Shown: positions 22,329 to 34,952 of the stretch, piece after piece
Numbering within the stretch: the first letter of the stretch is position 1
Layout: each line of letters begins with the position of its first letter
NCBI GenBank assembly: GCA_963930645.1
Contig: OZ005662.1
Span: forward strand, 77,705,841 to 77,769,840
DNA: 64,000 nucleotides
Direction of reading: 5' to 3'
From: Salticus scenicus
Lineage: Eukaryota > Arthropoda > Arachnida > Araneae > Salticidae
Notes under the pieces: model-generated
Seen by the model: only the letters and a program-made list of their open reading frames with translations
Databases searched by the model: none
Told to the model about the DNA's origin: nothing
Translations under genes and position numbers: made by a program

Positions 22329-23217
22329 ATAATTAGAGGATGTTATGAATAACATAGTTTTTCAATTTTGATTACATCATTTGTTTTATTAAATGAGATA
22401 ATTTTTAATATAACCCAATAAAGTGAGTGCTTTCTTTAGCTAAGGAGTTTTTGGTCCATATCGTGACTTTTTAATTGATACAAAATTTTGAAATTGGTGA
22501 AAAAGATTTTCTTACAATTTCTTGTTCTGAATTTTACTTCCTTGAAAATAATGCTATTTTTTCTTGATTTTGATATAATTGTTAATGAAAAATCTTATCT
22601 TACTTTACGTACTGTTGAAAATTTTAAATAATTAGAGGATGTTATGAATAACATAGTTTTTCAATTTTGAATACATCATTTGTTTTATTAAATGAGATAA
22701 TTTTTAATATAACCCAATAAAGTGAGTGCTTTCCTTAGCTAAGGAGTTTTTGGTCCATATCGTGACTTTTTAATTGATACAAAATTTTGAAATTGGTGAA
22801 AAAGATTTTCTTACAATTTCTTGTTCTGAATTTTACTTTCTTGAAAATAATGCTATTTTTTCTTGATTTTGATATAATTGTTAATGAAAAATCTTATCTT
22901 ACTTTACGTACTGTTGAAAATTTTAAATAATTAGAGGATGTTATGAATAACATAGTTTTTTGATTTTGATTACATCATTTGTTTTATTAAATGAGATAAT
23001 ATTTAATATAACCCAATAAAGTGAGTGCTTTCTTTAGCTAAGGAGTTTTTGGTCCATATCGTGACTTTTTAATTGATACAAAATTTTGAAAGTGGTGAAA
23101 AAGATTTTCTTACAATTTCTTGTTCTGAATTTTACTTTCTTGAAAATAATGCTATTTTTTCTTGATTTTGATATAATTGTTAATGAAAAATCTGATCTTA
23201 CTTTACGTACTGTTACT
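22322..23217 (+). repeat. three tandem 299-bp units
   Basis: Head-to-tail units start at 22322, 22621 and 22920 ('attttaaataattagagg'). Each ends at 'ttacgtactgtt'. Only a handful of base differences are visible between units. One reverse-oriented copy sits in the left arm (about 21235-21527). Confidence 0.95.
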
Positions 23218-23218
23218 G

Positions 23219-23699
23219 CACTGAGACTAAAAATATACCGCATTTATCTAAAGCGAATAATTAGTCATTTTCTGAATCCTTAAACTAGAAACTTAGATAT
23301 CCGAGCTATGCGTATAAAGTAAACAAATAAACTGAATAGACGAAATGATAGAGAATTTCTAGTCAATACTTTTCTAGATGGTAAAGCATTATTATGGACA
23401 TTATGAATATTATGAATTAGTTGCATTGCGAGAAATTCTCCTTTGATTTACTAGAATTGGATCACTAATCAAAATTATAGTTACTGAAACTTAGCTTTTG
23501 TGTTCACATTTATATTCAGAAATTTTTAAATAGTATTGAATACCTTAATATAGGAAAACGCTCTAGAATTATAGTAGCGTCTTTTAGAACTCGCTACTAA
23601 AGGAAACTGGAATTTATAAATATGACATGGAACTATTTTCATTAGATTCACAATTTTGTTCTTAGATGTCAATCACATATATATATATATTTCTGAGTG
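23219..23699 (+). mobile_element. CACTGAG MITE family, copy d
   Basis: Mirror of copy c: cactgag at 23219, and the end ctgagtg at 23699 after a short (TA)n. Confidence 0.85.
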
Positions 23700-23886
23700 T
23701 TTGGAGAAATTTGTTACTCTAATAATCCACGTTTCCTTTTTTAAGGTATTTAATTATTTAATTTCTTAATTAATTACAATATTGTACATGTTTTCAATAT
23801 AATTTTTTTATATGTTACTATTGTCTGCTCTACAACTTTCATTTATTAGATTGAATATGTTTTAGCTCCGATTGCTTAGAAAGATA

Positions 23887-23891
23887 CACTC

Positions 23892-23923
<32 letters not shown>

Positions 23924-24374
23924 CATACCACCTTCATCTAGAATGAATAAGTGGTCATTTTCTAAATCCCTTAACTCAAAATATAGATTTCCGAGCTATG
24001 CGCATAAGGCACGCCAATAAACTGAATAGACGAAATGATCGAGAATTTCTAGTCGACACATTTATGGATGATGAAACAATATTCTAATTATTCTGAACCT
24101 TTTGGATTGAGAAAAATTCTTGCTTGATTTTCTAGAATTGCGTAATGAACCAAGATTATAGTTGCTGAAACCCGCCTCTTGTATTCGCATTTATTTGCAG
24201 AGATTTTTAAATAACTTTGCCCTCGAGAATATAAGCAAACGCTCTAGAATTCTAATAGGGGTTTCTAGAACTCGCTTTCAAAGGGGACTAGAATTTATAA
24301 GGATGACATGGAACTATTTTTCCTAGAGCCACAATTTATATTCTAGATGTCAGTTACGTAATTTTTTCTCAGTG
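23887..24374 (+). mobile_element. CACTGAG MITE family, copy e (complete)
   Basis: The ends cactcaaaa and tttctcagtg have TA on both sides (23885-23886 and 24375-24376). Inner blocks are 'accttcatctagaatgaata', 'ttccgagctatgcgcataag' and 'aatttctagtcgacaca'. This is the full version of truncated copy b. Confidence 0.9.
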
Positions 24375-24762
24375 TAATGTTTTGCAATAAGCTGCGCTTC
24401 GTCTTCTACAATTGATTGCTTATTCTCCTATTCTAATGGTTAAGTTTGTTCTTCTCTCTTTCTTTCTTCAGTGTGATTCACTTATTAATAGAGTAAATCT
24501 GGTAAAGGAAAATGAAGTTTTACCAAATAGGTGTATTTTTCTTTCTTTCTTATGACCTTTAAAGGCTCACCAGCGGCCCAGAATTTCTCCGATCGAAGCT
24601 GGTAGACATGCGTTTCCAGGCGATTTTCTAGAATTATGATGGGCCCTACCTACCCTAAAAATTTGTACATTGGTTTTTTAATCTCCCTATATTTAACGAC
24701 ATTTCTCATTTAAACTTATTTAAGAAATCGTCAATTACTAAATATTTTAAATAAGATTGATT

Positions 24763-24914
24763 ACGAGAATATGAGAAAATGTTCTAGAATTTTAATAGGG
24801 GTTTTTAGAACTTGCTACAAAAGGGAATTAGAGTTTATAAGTATGACATGCAACTATTTTTACCAGAGATACAATTTAGTTTTTAGATGTTAGTCACATA
24901 ACTTTTTTTCAGTG
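24763..24914 (+). mobile_element. CACTGAG MITE family, copy f (right end only)
   Basis: Carries 'gttctagaattttaatagg' through 'gatgttagtcacataac' to cagtg. The left two thirds are missing. The region 24375-24762 before it has no identified feature. Confidence 0.75.
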
Positions 24915-25014
24915 TTTAGACAAATTTTAAAGATATCTCTTTCTGAAATTTACTAATCTTGCTCAAACCATTCAAATGACAGTTTTAGGTTATGAAAGTA
25001 CTTTAAATCCCGTA

Positions 25015-25492
25015 CACTGAGAAAAAAAAAATATACCGCCTTTCTCTAGAATGAATAAGTGGCCATTTTCTAAATCCCTTAACTAGAAATATAGATTTCC
25101 GAGCTATGCACATAAGGCACGCCCATAAACTGAATAGACGAAATTATCGAGAATTTCTAGTGTACACATTTCAAGGTGGTGAAACAATATTCTGAATACT
25201 TTAAATATTCTGAATCTTTTGTATGGCGAGAAATTCTCGCTTGATTCTCTAGAGTCGAGTAATAAACCAAGATTATAGTTGCAGAAACCCGCCTCTTGTA
25301 GTCTCATTTATTTGCAGAGAGTTTTAAATAACTTTGCTCTCGAGAATATAGGCAAACGCTCTAGAATTCTAATAGGGGGCTTCTTGAACTCGCTTCCGAA
25401 GGGGAGTACAATTTATTAGGATGACATGGAACTATTTTTTCTAGAGCCACAATTTAGATTCTAGATGTCAGTTACAGAAATTTTTCTCAGTG
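25015..25492 (+). mobile_element. CACTGAG MITE family, copy g
   Basis: The ends cactgagaaaaaa and tttttctcagtg are flanked by TA on both sides (25013-25014 and 25493-25494), as expected of Tc1-mariner relatives. A 67-aa minus-strand frame here recurs in other MITE copies only because the copies are similar. Confidence 0.9.
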
Positions 25493-25905
25493 TAATTTTA
25501 TCCAAAAATCAAGAATAAGCATTAGACTTCAAAGAATATTTGTCTGCCTATGAGAAAGTAGTTTTCATTACTAAATACAGTCGGCAGCAAATTTATTGAG
25601 GCACACATCCACACTTTTCACATATATATATTTAGTTTGATCGCTAATTTTTATCATCAACTTACTTTGTGATAAACTTTTTTTATAACTAAGATCATGA
25701 CTTGACAATTATTTGTTTAACAAAACAGTATTAGGTGCCCATATTTTAAGAAGTAGTTATTGCTAGTGCTTCAATAATTTTGCTCCCCACTGTAGTTTTC
25801 CTGAATTTGATAAATTTTAGTGAAGCACAGACATCAGTTAAATTCAATGGAAAATAATGTATTAACTTAAATTTGAGTATCCCTGTATATTATAAATAAA
25901 TTATA
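25493..25905. other. no gene seen
   Basis: AT-rich gap between copy g and the mariner. Nothing was identified. Confidence 0.5.
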
Positions 25906-27169
25906 CAGGGTGCGTAAGGTATTTGAGGACACTCATATATGTGTTTGTAATTTCTGGAGATTAAATATTTTCCTTCTTTTTCTTTTCAAATCCTCAATGG
26001 AAGATTATAAAGTAACACAAGAAATGAAGAGGCATGCAGTTATCGTCGCTGTATGCGCGAAACACACTCATTTAGAAACCTCGAACTTTCTGAACTGCGC
26101 CCGATCATTCGTTCATAAGGTCCGACGTGAATTGGAAGCATCAGATGGCGATGTTGGAAGCGTTGCAAAACGCAAAAAGCATGAGGAACCTTCGGACATT
26201 ACTAGAACACCAGAATTTGTGCAACAAGTACAGGGGATTATTGATGAAAAGCCTTCGACGTCCATGAGAGCCATTGCGAGGAAACTTAATGTATCAGAAG
26301 CCCTAATCTGTCTATTTGTGCATGAGGACCTCCGTTTATAAATCTTACGTTATGCCCAGAGGACAGTTTATGTCGGCACAAACTAGGTATCAGAGACTCA
26401 TTCGATCAAAACGTCTCCTGAACAAATTCAAGCACCCCGAAGTTCCAAAAATGTTGTGGTTTTTTTCTGACGAAAAAAATTTCGATCCAGATTAAAAAAT
26501 AAATCGAAGAAATTACAGGTGGCTGTGCTCCGCTCCTGCAGAGGTTCCCCGTGTTATGCACACAAAGTTTCCCGCAACTGTCATGGTTTTGGGGGTTGTG
26601 AGCAATGAAGGACAGGTTATGCCACCCCACTTCTTTGAGGAAGGGCGTCGGATTAATGCTGCCACTTATATCAAGGTTTTAAAAGAAGTTGTGAAACCGT
26701 GGATTGACAGTGTACGTGGAGATACACCTTACATCTTCCAACAAGACTCTGCTCCAGCACACAAAGCCATTACAACTCAAGATTGGACGACTGTCAGTTT
26801 CCACGACCATATCACCCCAAGTTTATGGCCACCTAGCGCTACGGATCTTAATCCCCTGGATTACTATGTATGGGGCGTAGTTGAGCAAGAGACCAATAAA
26901 CATCTCCATAACACTATTTGATCGTTGGCAGATGCCATATCGTCTACAATGATGAATATGAGAAATAGCTTTTGGTTCGGTCATGCAGTCGTTTCCGACA
27001 CCATACTGAGTTAGTTATTGACGCTAATGAAGATTTCATGGAATAATTGTATAGTCACAGAGTGAATTAACATTGTGTAAAAATTTTATGTAAATATAAT
27101 AAATTTTAAAAGAAATATGAATAAATTTGTTTTATTGTCAATCTGTCCTCAAAAACCTTACGCACCCTG
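25906..27169 (+). mobile_element. mariner-family element, full length, TA-flanked
   Basis: 1264 bp. The 26-bp inverted ends begin cagggtgcgtaaggt and continue to ttgaggaca; 25 of 26 positions match between ends. TA lies at 25904-25905 and 27170-27171. The length and single transposase gene fit an originally autonomous mariner. Its coding region is broken. Confidence 0.95.
25997..27046 (+). pseudogene. mariner transposase (DD37D type), inactivated
   Basis: Starts MEDYKVTQEMKR with an N-terminal helix-turn-helix region, then a basic KRKKHEE linker. The catalytic part shows FFSDEKNF (first D), FQQDSAPAH (second D) and TDLNPLDYYVWG (third D). There are 37 residues between the second and third aspartates, the DD37D (maT-type) spacing. 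Lesions: one extra T within 26334-26338, in-frame TAA at 26493-26495, TGA at 26919-26921, and a frame change before the terminal DANEDF-like end at 27046. It would have cut and pasted DNA at TA in the nucleus; this copy cannot make an active enzyme. Confidence 0.93.
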
Positions 27170-27464
27170 TATATAGATCATACGGTACATTTAAATTTAG
27201 AACAGTAGGAAAAAAGGATGGCATACTTTGAGATGCATTTACAATGCTTTCCAAGTATACTTGTGATGTAATCGAATTTTTTGTGCAGATCTGTAAACCG
27301 ATGATTGACGGTTTTCATACCATATCCTATATTAACCACGCTTTAGTGCATATAAAAATACATGTTCATTTAACTTTGTTTAGTGCAGTCTAAATGTGCT
27401 AAATTGTTCTTTCCAGTCATTAAGTTATTCTCGCCTATATACATGATCTATTTGAATTAACTTA

Positions 27465-27935
27465 CACTGAGAAAAAATATATATATACCGCCTTCATCTA
27501 GAACGAATAAGTGGTCCTTTTCTAAATCGCTTGACTAGAAATATAAATTTCCGAGCTATGCGCATAAGGCACGATAATAAACTGAATAGACGAAATAATC
27601 GAGACTTTCTAGTCCACACATTTCTAGATGGTGGAACAATATTCTGAATATTCTAAATCTTTTGTATTGTGAGAAATTCTCTCTTGATTTTCTAGAATTG
27701 GGTCATAAACTAATGTTATAGATGCTGAAACTCGCCTCTTGTAGTCGCATTTATTTGCAGAGATTTTTTAAATAACTTTGCCTTCGAGAATATAATCAAA
27801 CGCTCTAGAATTCTAATAGGGGTTTCTAGAATTCGCTTTCAAAAGAGGCTAGAATTCATAAGGATGGCGTGGAACTATTTTTAGTAGAGCCACAAACTAG
27901 ATTCTAGATGTCAGTTACAGAATTTTTTCTCAGTG
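27465..27935 (+). mobile_element. CACTGAG MITE family, copy h
   Basis: TA precedes cactgagaaaaaa. The right end ttttttctcagtg is followed by TG, a changed TA. All family blocks are present. Confidence 0.9.
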
Positions 27936-29741
27936 TGGATATCCCTGTATACCGACAATTTCCCAACTTCAACAAGAAATTTATTAGAATATCTCTAAAT
28001 AATATAAATTTAGAATGTCGAGTTTGGTCTTCCTGATAATAATTTTATGCTGATAATAAACACACACATACACAGACACAGACACAGACCAACTGGTAAA
28101 AAAACAGACCGAATGTAGATCCCTGATTCCTTTCTCAGATTCAGAGAATCTCAAAACGTGTAAGAGTTAATTTTGAAAATTTGACCCCAAAGTATTGCTT
28201 TCGCTATCATTGTATGGCTGAGAGAAAATAAAAAAAAAAGTGCATGATTACTTATAAAATTATATAACTTCTTTATAATAATGCAAAATGAAAAATGATA
28301 ATTTTTACACTTTGAATGTTTACATGATATATATGACGCTGTTAATACGAATAAATCGGGAAAATTTTAGATCATATATTTTAATCTGAAATTTTACTTT
28401 AAGAAGAACCTTTTTCATTTAGCTACATATATTCAAAACTAATTTACAGTCAAATGAAATGAAGTTATCGTTTTCTACAAATCGCCAAATCCCGCATTCC
28501 ATAAATACATTCATTAAAACATTGGTTCGGAGCAGAAAATTTCTCATATTTACAGATCCTTTTGAAAAATTAATACGTTTATCCGAAATTGGAAATTCCA
28601 CGCGATTTGGACATACTCTGTCGCAAACCGGTCGTCACTGCATTTATGAAATATTCATTTGAACAGTTTCATATCTTTTCATTTGGGAAGATATTTGCCT
28701 CGTATCAGGCTATATTATTTTCAGTCTGTAAGATATAAGTTATTGAATCATTTGGAAACTAATTAGAGGAAACCTGATATTTAAATAAATATTTATATGG
28801 ACTGGATTATTTAGATTAAAATAATTATTACGTCCTAATTTGTTTTATTTTGAGAATAATAATAATAATATTAAAAATAATAATAATAATAAACTAATTT
28901 ATTTTCCCATAAAGTCTTTTTTTTCTTCTAATTTTTAAATAACTATTTTAATTCTGTCCTGCTATACGAAATTTTAACGAATATTTGATAGAATTTTAAA
29001 TTTATGTAGAAAGGGGGCCAGATGCTATTTCCTTTAACACAAATTAGTGTCCAGTCATGATTTTTAATATTATATTTAAAAATAGAATAAGGAACCTATT
29101 TTTACACCATAGATATAGTAATAAGACATAGATTGATCATCGAGGGTGAAAAAGTGATACCATTTTACTCGGGGAAAGACTCTACAATGGTTGTCATTCC
29201 CCGAGTAATTACACACAGGAATACACACGGATAATTTAGCAAATAAAATTTATGAATAATTTAGGTATTAAAGGTGAATGAAAAACTCCAGATACAGTTT
29301 CGAATTCAATTTTTATCCTATCCTTTCTTTCTTTCTCTCTCTTTTTTTTTTAATATACTTATTAATTTAGTTAATATTTAAAGTTAAATTCTTTTTACAT
29401 ACTAAAACTAACGTTCTTTACCTGCGCCGCTGCTAACTATTTTTAAAAGAATTTTGAAAATTCTATATATAATGTAAAATCTTAGAAAAAATAAAATATA
29501 AAATCTTAAAAAAATATCAAAAAAAAAAAAAAAAGTGCTCTATTAAATATCTAAATAACAAATTATTTTTTAAACCATAAAAATAACAAAGCAACTTATT
29601 ATAAAAATTATATTTTTCATAATTTAGCCAAATATAATTTACTTATGAAAACTTATCCCAATTTTTTTCATGTATTTATTAGAACAATTAAAAGCCATGC
29701 AATATTTCGACATTTTGAAAATTCATGTACATTCTATTCCA
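27936..29741. other. AT-rich, no gene seen
   Basis: Contains (CA)n/(CAGA)n at 28058-28090, (AAT)n around 28860-28895, and a small hairpin ttactcgggga/tccccgagtaa (29162-29203). Opposed 60- and 67-codon frames at 28419-28662 show no domain. Confidence 0.55.
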
Positions 29742-29907
29742 CACTGTCAAAACAAAAGTCCTGTTTGCTGCAGTAAGCTTCCAGAAATTTTCTGTAATTC
29801 AGAAAAATACGTCCTATCAACGAACAAATTACGTTGATAGAACGTATTTTTCTGAATTACAGAAAATTTCTGGCAGTAAACAGGACTTTTTTTTTTTTTT
29901 GATAGTG
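29742..29907. mobile_element. CACTGT hairpin MITE, copy B
   Basis: cactgtcaaaac to tgatagtg. An almost fully palindromic hairpin around 'gaaaaatacgt' and 'tctgtaattcag'. TA follows the right end. Confidence 0.9.
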
Positions 29908-30002
29908 TATTACTATTTCCGAGTTTTATACTCTCTAATGGCTAATGAATCTTTTTCGGCATCAAAAGTCTTTGCTCGTTAACATTGGGATGATAGATCT
30001 GT

Positions 30003-30053
30003 AAGAATTACTGAAAATTTCTGGCAGCAAACAGGATTTATTTTTGACAGTGT
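30003..30053. mobile_element. CACTGT hairpin MITE, solo half
   Basis: Only one arm ('gaaaatttctggcagcaaac' to ttgacagtg, then TA), lying 95 bp beyond copy B. Probably a deletion remnant. Confidence 0.8.
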
Positions 30054-30654
30054 ATCTATGATTTTTACTGTTGAATCTTAACTAATTACAGTAGTTCATT
30101 CACACTTTATGGAAACAATTTTACGATTTCTTTTTTCTTTTTTGCAGTTTGAGATAAAAATTTGGTAATTTTAGAATAATCGTCTGCTACTTTTATCTTT
30201 TGATTGTAATGTAAAAATAAAAGATTTATTTTGAAAATAGCTCGTAAAATTGATAGATGGCTCAAAGATTACGTAATTGCTCTTTCAGGGGAGAAATATT
30301 CGTATTACCGATTTATAAAGCGGTGTAAAATTCGCGGGTATTGCATTTCTAAAAATGGTATTTATAATATATTAAATTTGAAAGAAAAACAAGTCTAAGA
30401 GAAAGTAAAAATAAAAACATGACAGCGAAACTTTATTTTAATACTATTCGAAAGCAGATAAATATCAAGAAAGTGAAGCCTCTGATTCTAAAAGAAAGTC
30501 CACCGACTTTTAAAAATGCATTGCATCGAAGCTAGACATGTCTTCTGGCACTGCAAGTAAAACCATTCATAATGATTTGAAGTTCAAAACAAAAGAAATT
30601 GGAAATCATACTTTAGAAATTAATTTTTACATTCCGAATTTAATTTTTACTTTA
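30054..30654. other. no gene seen
   Basis: AT-rich. Nothing was identified. Confidence 0.5.
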
Positions 30655-32290
30655 CTTAATGGTCGGAAAGTTGAGTGGAGTCACTTCATATTTTTACTTT
30701 CTGAATTATGTATGTAATTCATTATGTATGTAAGGAAAGTATTGTAATCATGTCAAAAATCCGAATTCTAGATTTTGGTGTTTCTATACGTTTTGAGGTC
30801 CCCTGAATCCATTTTCATTATTTTTACGATAAGGTATGTGTGTGTGTGTGTGTATGTGTGTGCGTATGTACGTGTGTATGTGTGTGAGCGAACATGCAAG
30901 CGTCTAAACGCTTTGCTCGAATGAGTTGTAAGTTGGTACGCATGTTGCAAGTCACCGTAGAACGAACTCTATTGATTTTGGTGAATCTGGCACTTATAGT
31001 TTTTTTTTTTTTTTTTACAGGGACATAAAGAAATATTCTTTATCGTTATGGTCTATGGGACCAAAATCTTAAAAGTGCGATAGCATCTAAACGCATTATT
31101 CAATTGATCAAATAAAATTATACGCATATTATAGGTCACAGTTACTCAATCTGTATAGACTGTGGAGAGTCTGGCACTTATATATATTTTTTTACAGGGA
31201 TACAAAGAAAAATTCTTTACCATTATGGCCTATGGGACCAAATTTTAAAAAGTACGATAGCGCCTAAACGCCTTATTAAACTGAGCAAACAATTTATACA
31301 CATATAATAGTTGCATGAACTGCAATATGAACTGTATATAATAGTTGCATGAACTGCATCGATTTTGGTTAATCTGGCGCTTATACATTTTTTACAGGGA
31401 CACAAAGAAAAATTTTTTATCATTATGGACTACGGGACCAAAATTTAAAAAGTACGATAGTGTCTAAACGCCTTATTCAATTGAACAGAAAAATTATACA
31501 CATATTATAGGTCACATTTTTACTATCTGTGTAGGTTTTGGTGGATCTAGCTCTTCTAGGTCTTTTACAGGGACACAACAAATAATTCTGTATCATTATG
31601 GCCTATGGGGTGAAATTATTTAAAGCGCGATAGCATATAAACGCCTTATCCGTTTGAGTGGAAAATTTATATACGAGTTATAGGTCACCATATCACAAAC
31701 TGTATAGATTTTGGTGACTCTAGTACTTAACGAGTTTTACAGGGACACAAATAAAAATTGTTCATCATTAAGAACTATAGACTCAAATTATTTAAAGTGC
31801 GACAGCGACTAAACGCCTAATTCAAATGAACTGAAAATTTATATACATGTTATACGTCACCGTCACACGGACTTTTTGAACTTTAGGGAATCTAGCACGT
31901 ATGGTTCTTTTTACAGAGACAAAGTGCGAATTTCTGTATCATTTTGGATATGGGCTCAAATTTAAAGTGCGATAGCGTCTAAATGCCTTATCCGATGGAG
32001 CTCAAAATTTATATAAATATTATAAGTCACTTTTGCACTAACTCTAAGCATTTTGGAGAATATAGCATTTGTAGGTTTTTACAGTCACAACGAAATATTC
32101 TTTATCATTATAATCTACATGTTCGGTAAAATAGCATTAAATTAAACATCGTGTACTATATAAAGAAAAATACTCAAACACCCTATTATAATTTTGTCTT
32201 TTGTTTACTTAAAACTCCTCTTACTTTACTTTATCTACAAAACCGTTAATTACAAAATGTTCGGAAAATCGAGTGGAGTAACCCCAGATT
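30655..32290 (+). mobile_element. repeat element with seven ~172-bp units
   Basis: The ends 'tcggaaagttgagtggagtc' (about 30662) and 'ttcggaaaatcgagtggagt' (about 32262) bracket a head region ('gtattgtaatcatgtcaaaa', a (TG)n tract and 'agttggtacg') and seven units recognised by 'acaggga.acaaagaaa' near 31018, 31195, 31394, 31568, 31739, 31912 and 32080. Spacing is 168-199 bp. The same head and tail with two or three units occur at 40640 and 42585. No coding frame is present. Confidence 0.8.
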
Positions 32291-33150
32291 TTTTAAAACA
32301 AATTCAGAATGTACGGTGCTAGAAATATTATTAACGATACTTTACCTGCTTTGCCTTATACAATAACGATTCCCTACGCATGAATTATTGTTTGATTTAA
32401 TATCACAGCAACTATCAAATAAATCATGCATGCCTATTTCAATTTTATTTTGCAATAAATCAATTCTATACTTTTGCTATAATTTTATTGGATAACAAAT
32501 TTTTGAAACCATTCCTTTAAAATTAATTTTTTCATCAATATTTTTAATTTTTAATCATGAATATACAAAATTAACAATATTTTCCTTTTTTCCTTAGTCA
32601 TTTCAATTGTATTTTTTCTTTATAAACGTTGAAATAAGTTACGTTACTACATACGATGTTATATATCTAGATTACAGTTATTTACAAACATATTATGAAA
32701 AAATAAATGTGGAATATTATATTTTATAGTAACAAGACTTCATAGCATTTTTTGTCAGTGATTTTAGACATATTTTAACTTTAAAAAAATTATAAATTTG
32801 TAAGACATACAAAGAATTGAAATTCTAAATCTAACAATCTTACAATATAAATTTTAGTCAAGAATGACTTTGAATAGCCACATAAAAAAAAAGAGCAGAG
32901 ACTTGAATCGTTAATAAAACAATATCTTAAGAATTCATTTTTTATCATTGCTATATATGGTCAAGCTTTTGTGCATATACGAATTTTTTGAATACTACTA
33001 TGTTAAAAGGGTAATTTTAATGATTAATTTTCTGCGATTGAGTATAGTGAAGGGAATTGTAAATAAATAGTGGTAAAGCTTTGTGCTAGCATAAAAAATG
33101 TCTCTAAAATGTTTTTTCTACATTCTTTAAAATATCATTTTGGATCTTAT
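32291..33150. other. AT-rich, no gene seen
   Basis: Nothing supportable. Confidence 0.5.
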
Positions 33151-33897
33151 ACAGGGTGTTCACTGAAATTAATAACTCATTTTAACTTGAGAACAAATAT
33201 AGCCAATGCTTTAAACGCAGTGTCTAAGTACAGTAAAGTGTATAACGCTACAAATTATTATTGTTTAGTTCCAACTAAGGCCAACTACGTAATGCTAATT
33301 TTTAAATAAAAAAAGGGTGCGATATACGGTAAAATGTCAATTACAAAGTTGTAGAACGTTCTCGATTTTGTGCTATAACACCTTTTGCACAATAATACTC
33401 AGAACAGAAAGGGAAAAATGTGAGTTGTTCTGATCGAGCTATTTCTAATATATTGAAAACATCAGATGAATGGTGAAGATATAACTTTTCAGAACAAAAA
33501 TTAGTTGGCGTCGTAATTTAGTTGTACAGGGCATAATTCACTTTCGGAAGGGTCATGGTTTAAATACGATTTTTTTTTCTCTTTTTGTTCGCATTATTGA
33601 ATGTTACGGATAAGGAAAATTTCGACTAAACAACCGTATATTTTACACTTTTTGTTCTAAGGATCATTGTTTGCAAGGTATCTTTTCATACTAAATCGAA
33701 AATGTTCTACAATTTTGAAACTGACCTTTTTATTGTACCTCCTACCGTTTCCAATTTAGGATCATTAGTTTCAATGTTTGCGCTGTGACCTATAGCGCGT
33801 AGCTACTTTACTATACATAGACACCACGTTTAAGGCAATAGTTACATTTATTCTCATGTTATACTGCAATAAAATTTAGAAATGTTACTTTTATACA
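33151..33897. mobile_element. fold-back MITE with mariner-like left end
   Basis: The left end acagggtgttcactgaaatt resembles mariner-type ends. The block 'gctttaaacgcagtgtctaa'/'agtacagtaaagt' is mirrored near 33795-33835. Inner blocks around 33340-33370 and 33690-33720 ('ttgtagaacgttctcgattt' and complement) also pair. The right terminus is eroded. The 79-codon frame across the left arm is an artefact. Confidence 0.7.
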
Positions 33898-34803
33898 TAG
33901 GATACGTTAATGAAAGTATCATAAATTTTACGCATTTCGTGTTATACTAATAATTATCAAATGTTTCTTTTATGGTTAAAAATGTTCGATAATGAAATAT
34001 AAGAAGTAAACATATAGTGGAAAATTTATACCTTATATATTTTCATTCAATTTAACATCTAAAATTTTACGAATAAATTTTCCTATCGAGTATTCCTGTA
34101 ACGTCAAAAAGTTATTTCTCGGATTCACACAGATTTCGAGTTACGAATTTCGCTGACTGAAATTACAAATCTCGTGCAATCCGTATACAGTCACTTGTGA
34201 ATAGCCTTACATTTGCATGTTTACAATCGATAAACCCTTTCATTTCAGGATATATCCTTTCAACCTTGTTCCTTTTCAAGTCATTTAGTTGTATTTCTAA
34301 AACAAATGGCACAGTTAAATTCGGACATATGAAATTTAAATTAGTATTATAGTAAATCATACATATTGATGAAAATTAATTCTTAAAAGGTTTATTTTGA
34401 ACATTTTATTTCATATTTGGCCTAATTAACTTATAAATGATTTGTAAATACACTTAAAGATAATAGGACATTTTTCTGGTTCGAATATTTGTTATAAGTA
34501 AATAAAGTAGTATGCAACTAATTAAATAAAGATGTGTTCTATAACTTTAATTTCATTTTTTTCTTAGAATCTTTCATTTTAACAAATAAAATGGATAATT
34601 TTTCTTATACCAATTTATAAAAAATAATAATCAGTATCTGTGTTTTTCAGAAAACGAAATTTAATTTCAATATAGAAACTTCGATAAATTATGCAGTTTA
34701 TTTTTCAAAAATCTATTTTGCAGTACAAATTTAGTCCAACGAGAGAAACGGTGTCAATCATAAGGAACTTTTTAGTCCAATATATACTGATGACGTTTGA
34801 TTG
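33898..34803. other. AT-rich, no gene seen
   Basis: Nothing supportable. A 65-codon minus frame at 34163-34360 has no domain. Confidence 0.5.
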
Positions 34804-34952
34804 CACTGTGAAAAATATGTCCTATTTGCTGTCAGAGATTCTCTGAAATTTGAGAAAATACGTTCTGACAACGTAATTTATTCGTAAATTACGCGTATTT
34901 TCTCATATTACAGAGAATTTCTGGCAGCAAATAGGACATATTTTTTACAGTG
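34804..34952. mobile_element. CACTGT hairpin MITE, copy C
   Basis: cactgtgaaaaatatgtcct to its complement ending cagtg. Flanked by TG on both sides. Confidence 0.85.

Larger units (their letters stand above)
20333..24095. repeat. large inverted duplication (arms ~1.2 and ~1.77 kb)
   Basis: The left arm (20333-21527) is mirrored by the right arm (about 22329-24095), including two MITE copies, the (TA)n/poly-T tract and the 299-bp unit. Near-identity is clear: mirrored 65-codon stretches (21168-21365 and 23086-23283) differ at one residue. The right arm has three 299-bp units where the left has one. The spacer at 21528-22328 is single-copy AT-rich sequence. The left junction falls inside a MITE and truncates the Penelope-like element; the right copy of that MITE is complete. 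Confidence 0.9.

Noticed and set aside
21168..23283. A 65-aa protein present twice with one residue difference
   Set aside because: It lies in mirrored arms of a recent inverted duplication, is AT-driven and spans the end of a MITE.
25104..25307. Minus-strand 67-aa and 104-aa (60868-61182) frames with similar residues
   Set aside because: Both fall inside CACTGAG MITE copies. Shared residues follow from nucleotide similarity of a non-coding element.
26406..26630. 74-aa minus-strand frame
   Set aside because: It is a shadow of the mariner transposase on the opposite strand.
29162..29203. Hairpin with tccccgagtaa as a terminator or regulatory RNA
   Set aside because: A single short inverted repeat without any neighbouring gene. 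It is probably a chance or eroded MITE remnant.
34780..34815. 'ctgatgacg' as a fourth hammerhead core
   Set aside because: No paired stem II and no GAAA at the right distance. It lies at the edge of a CACTGT MITE.
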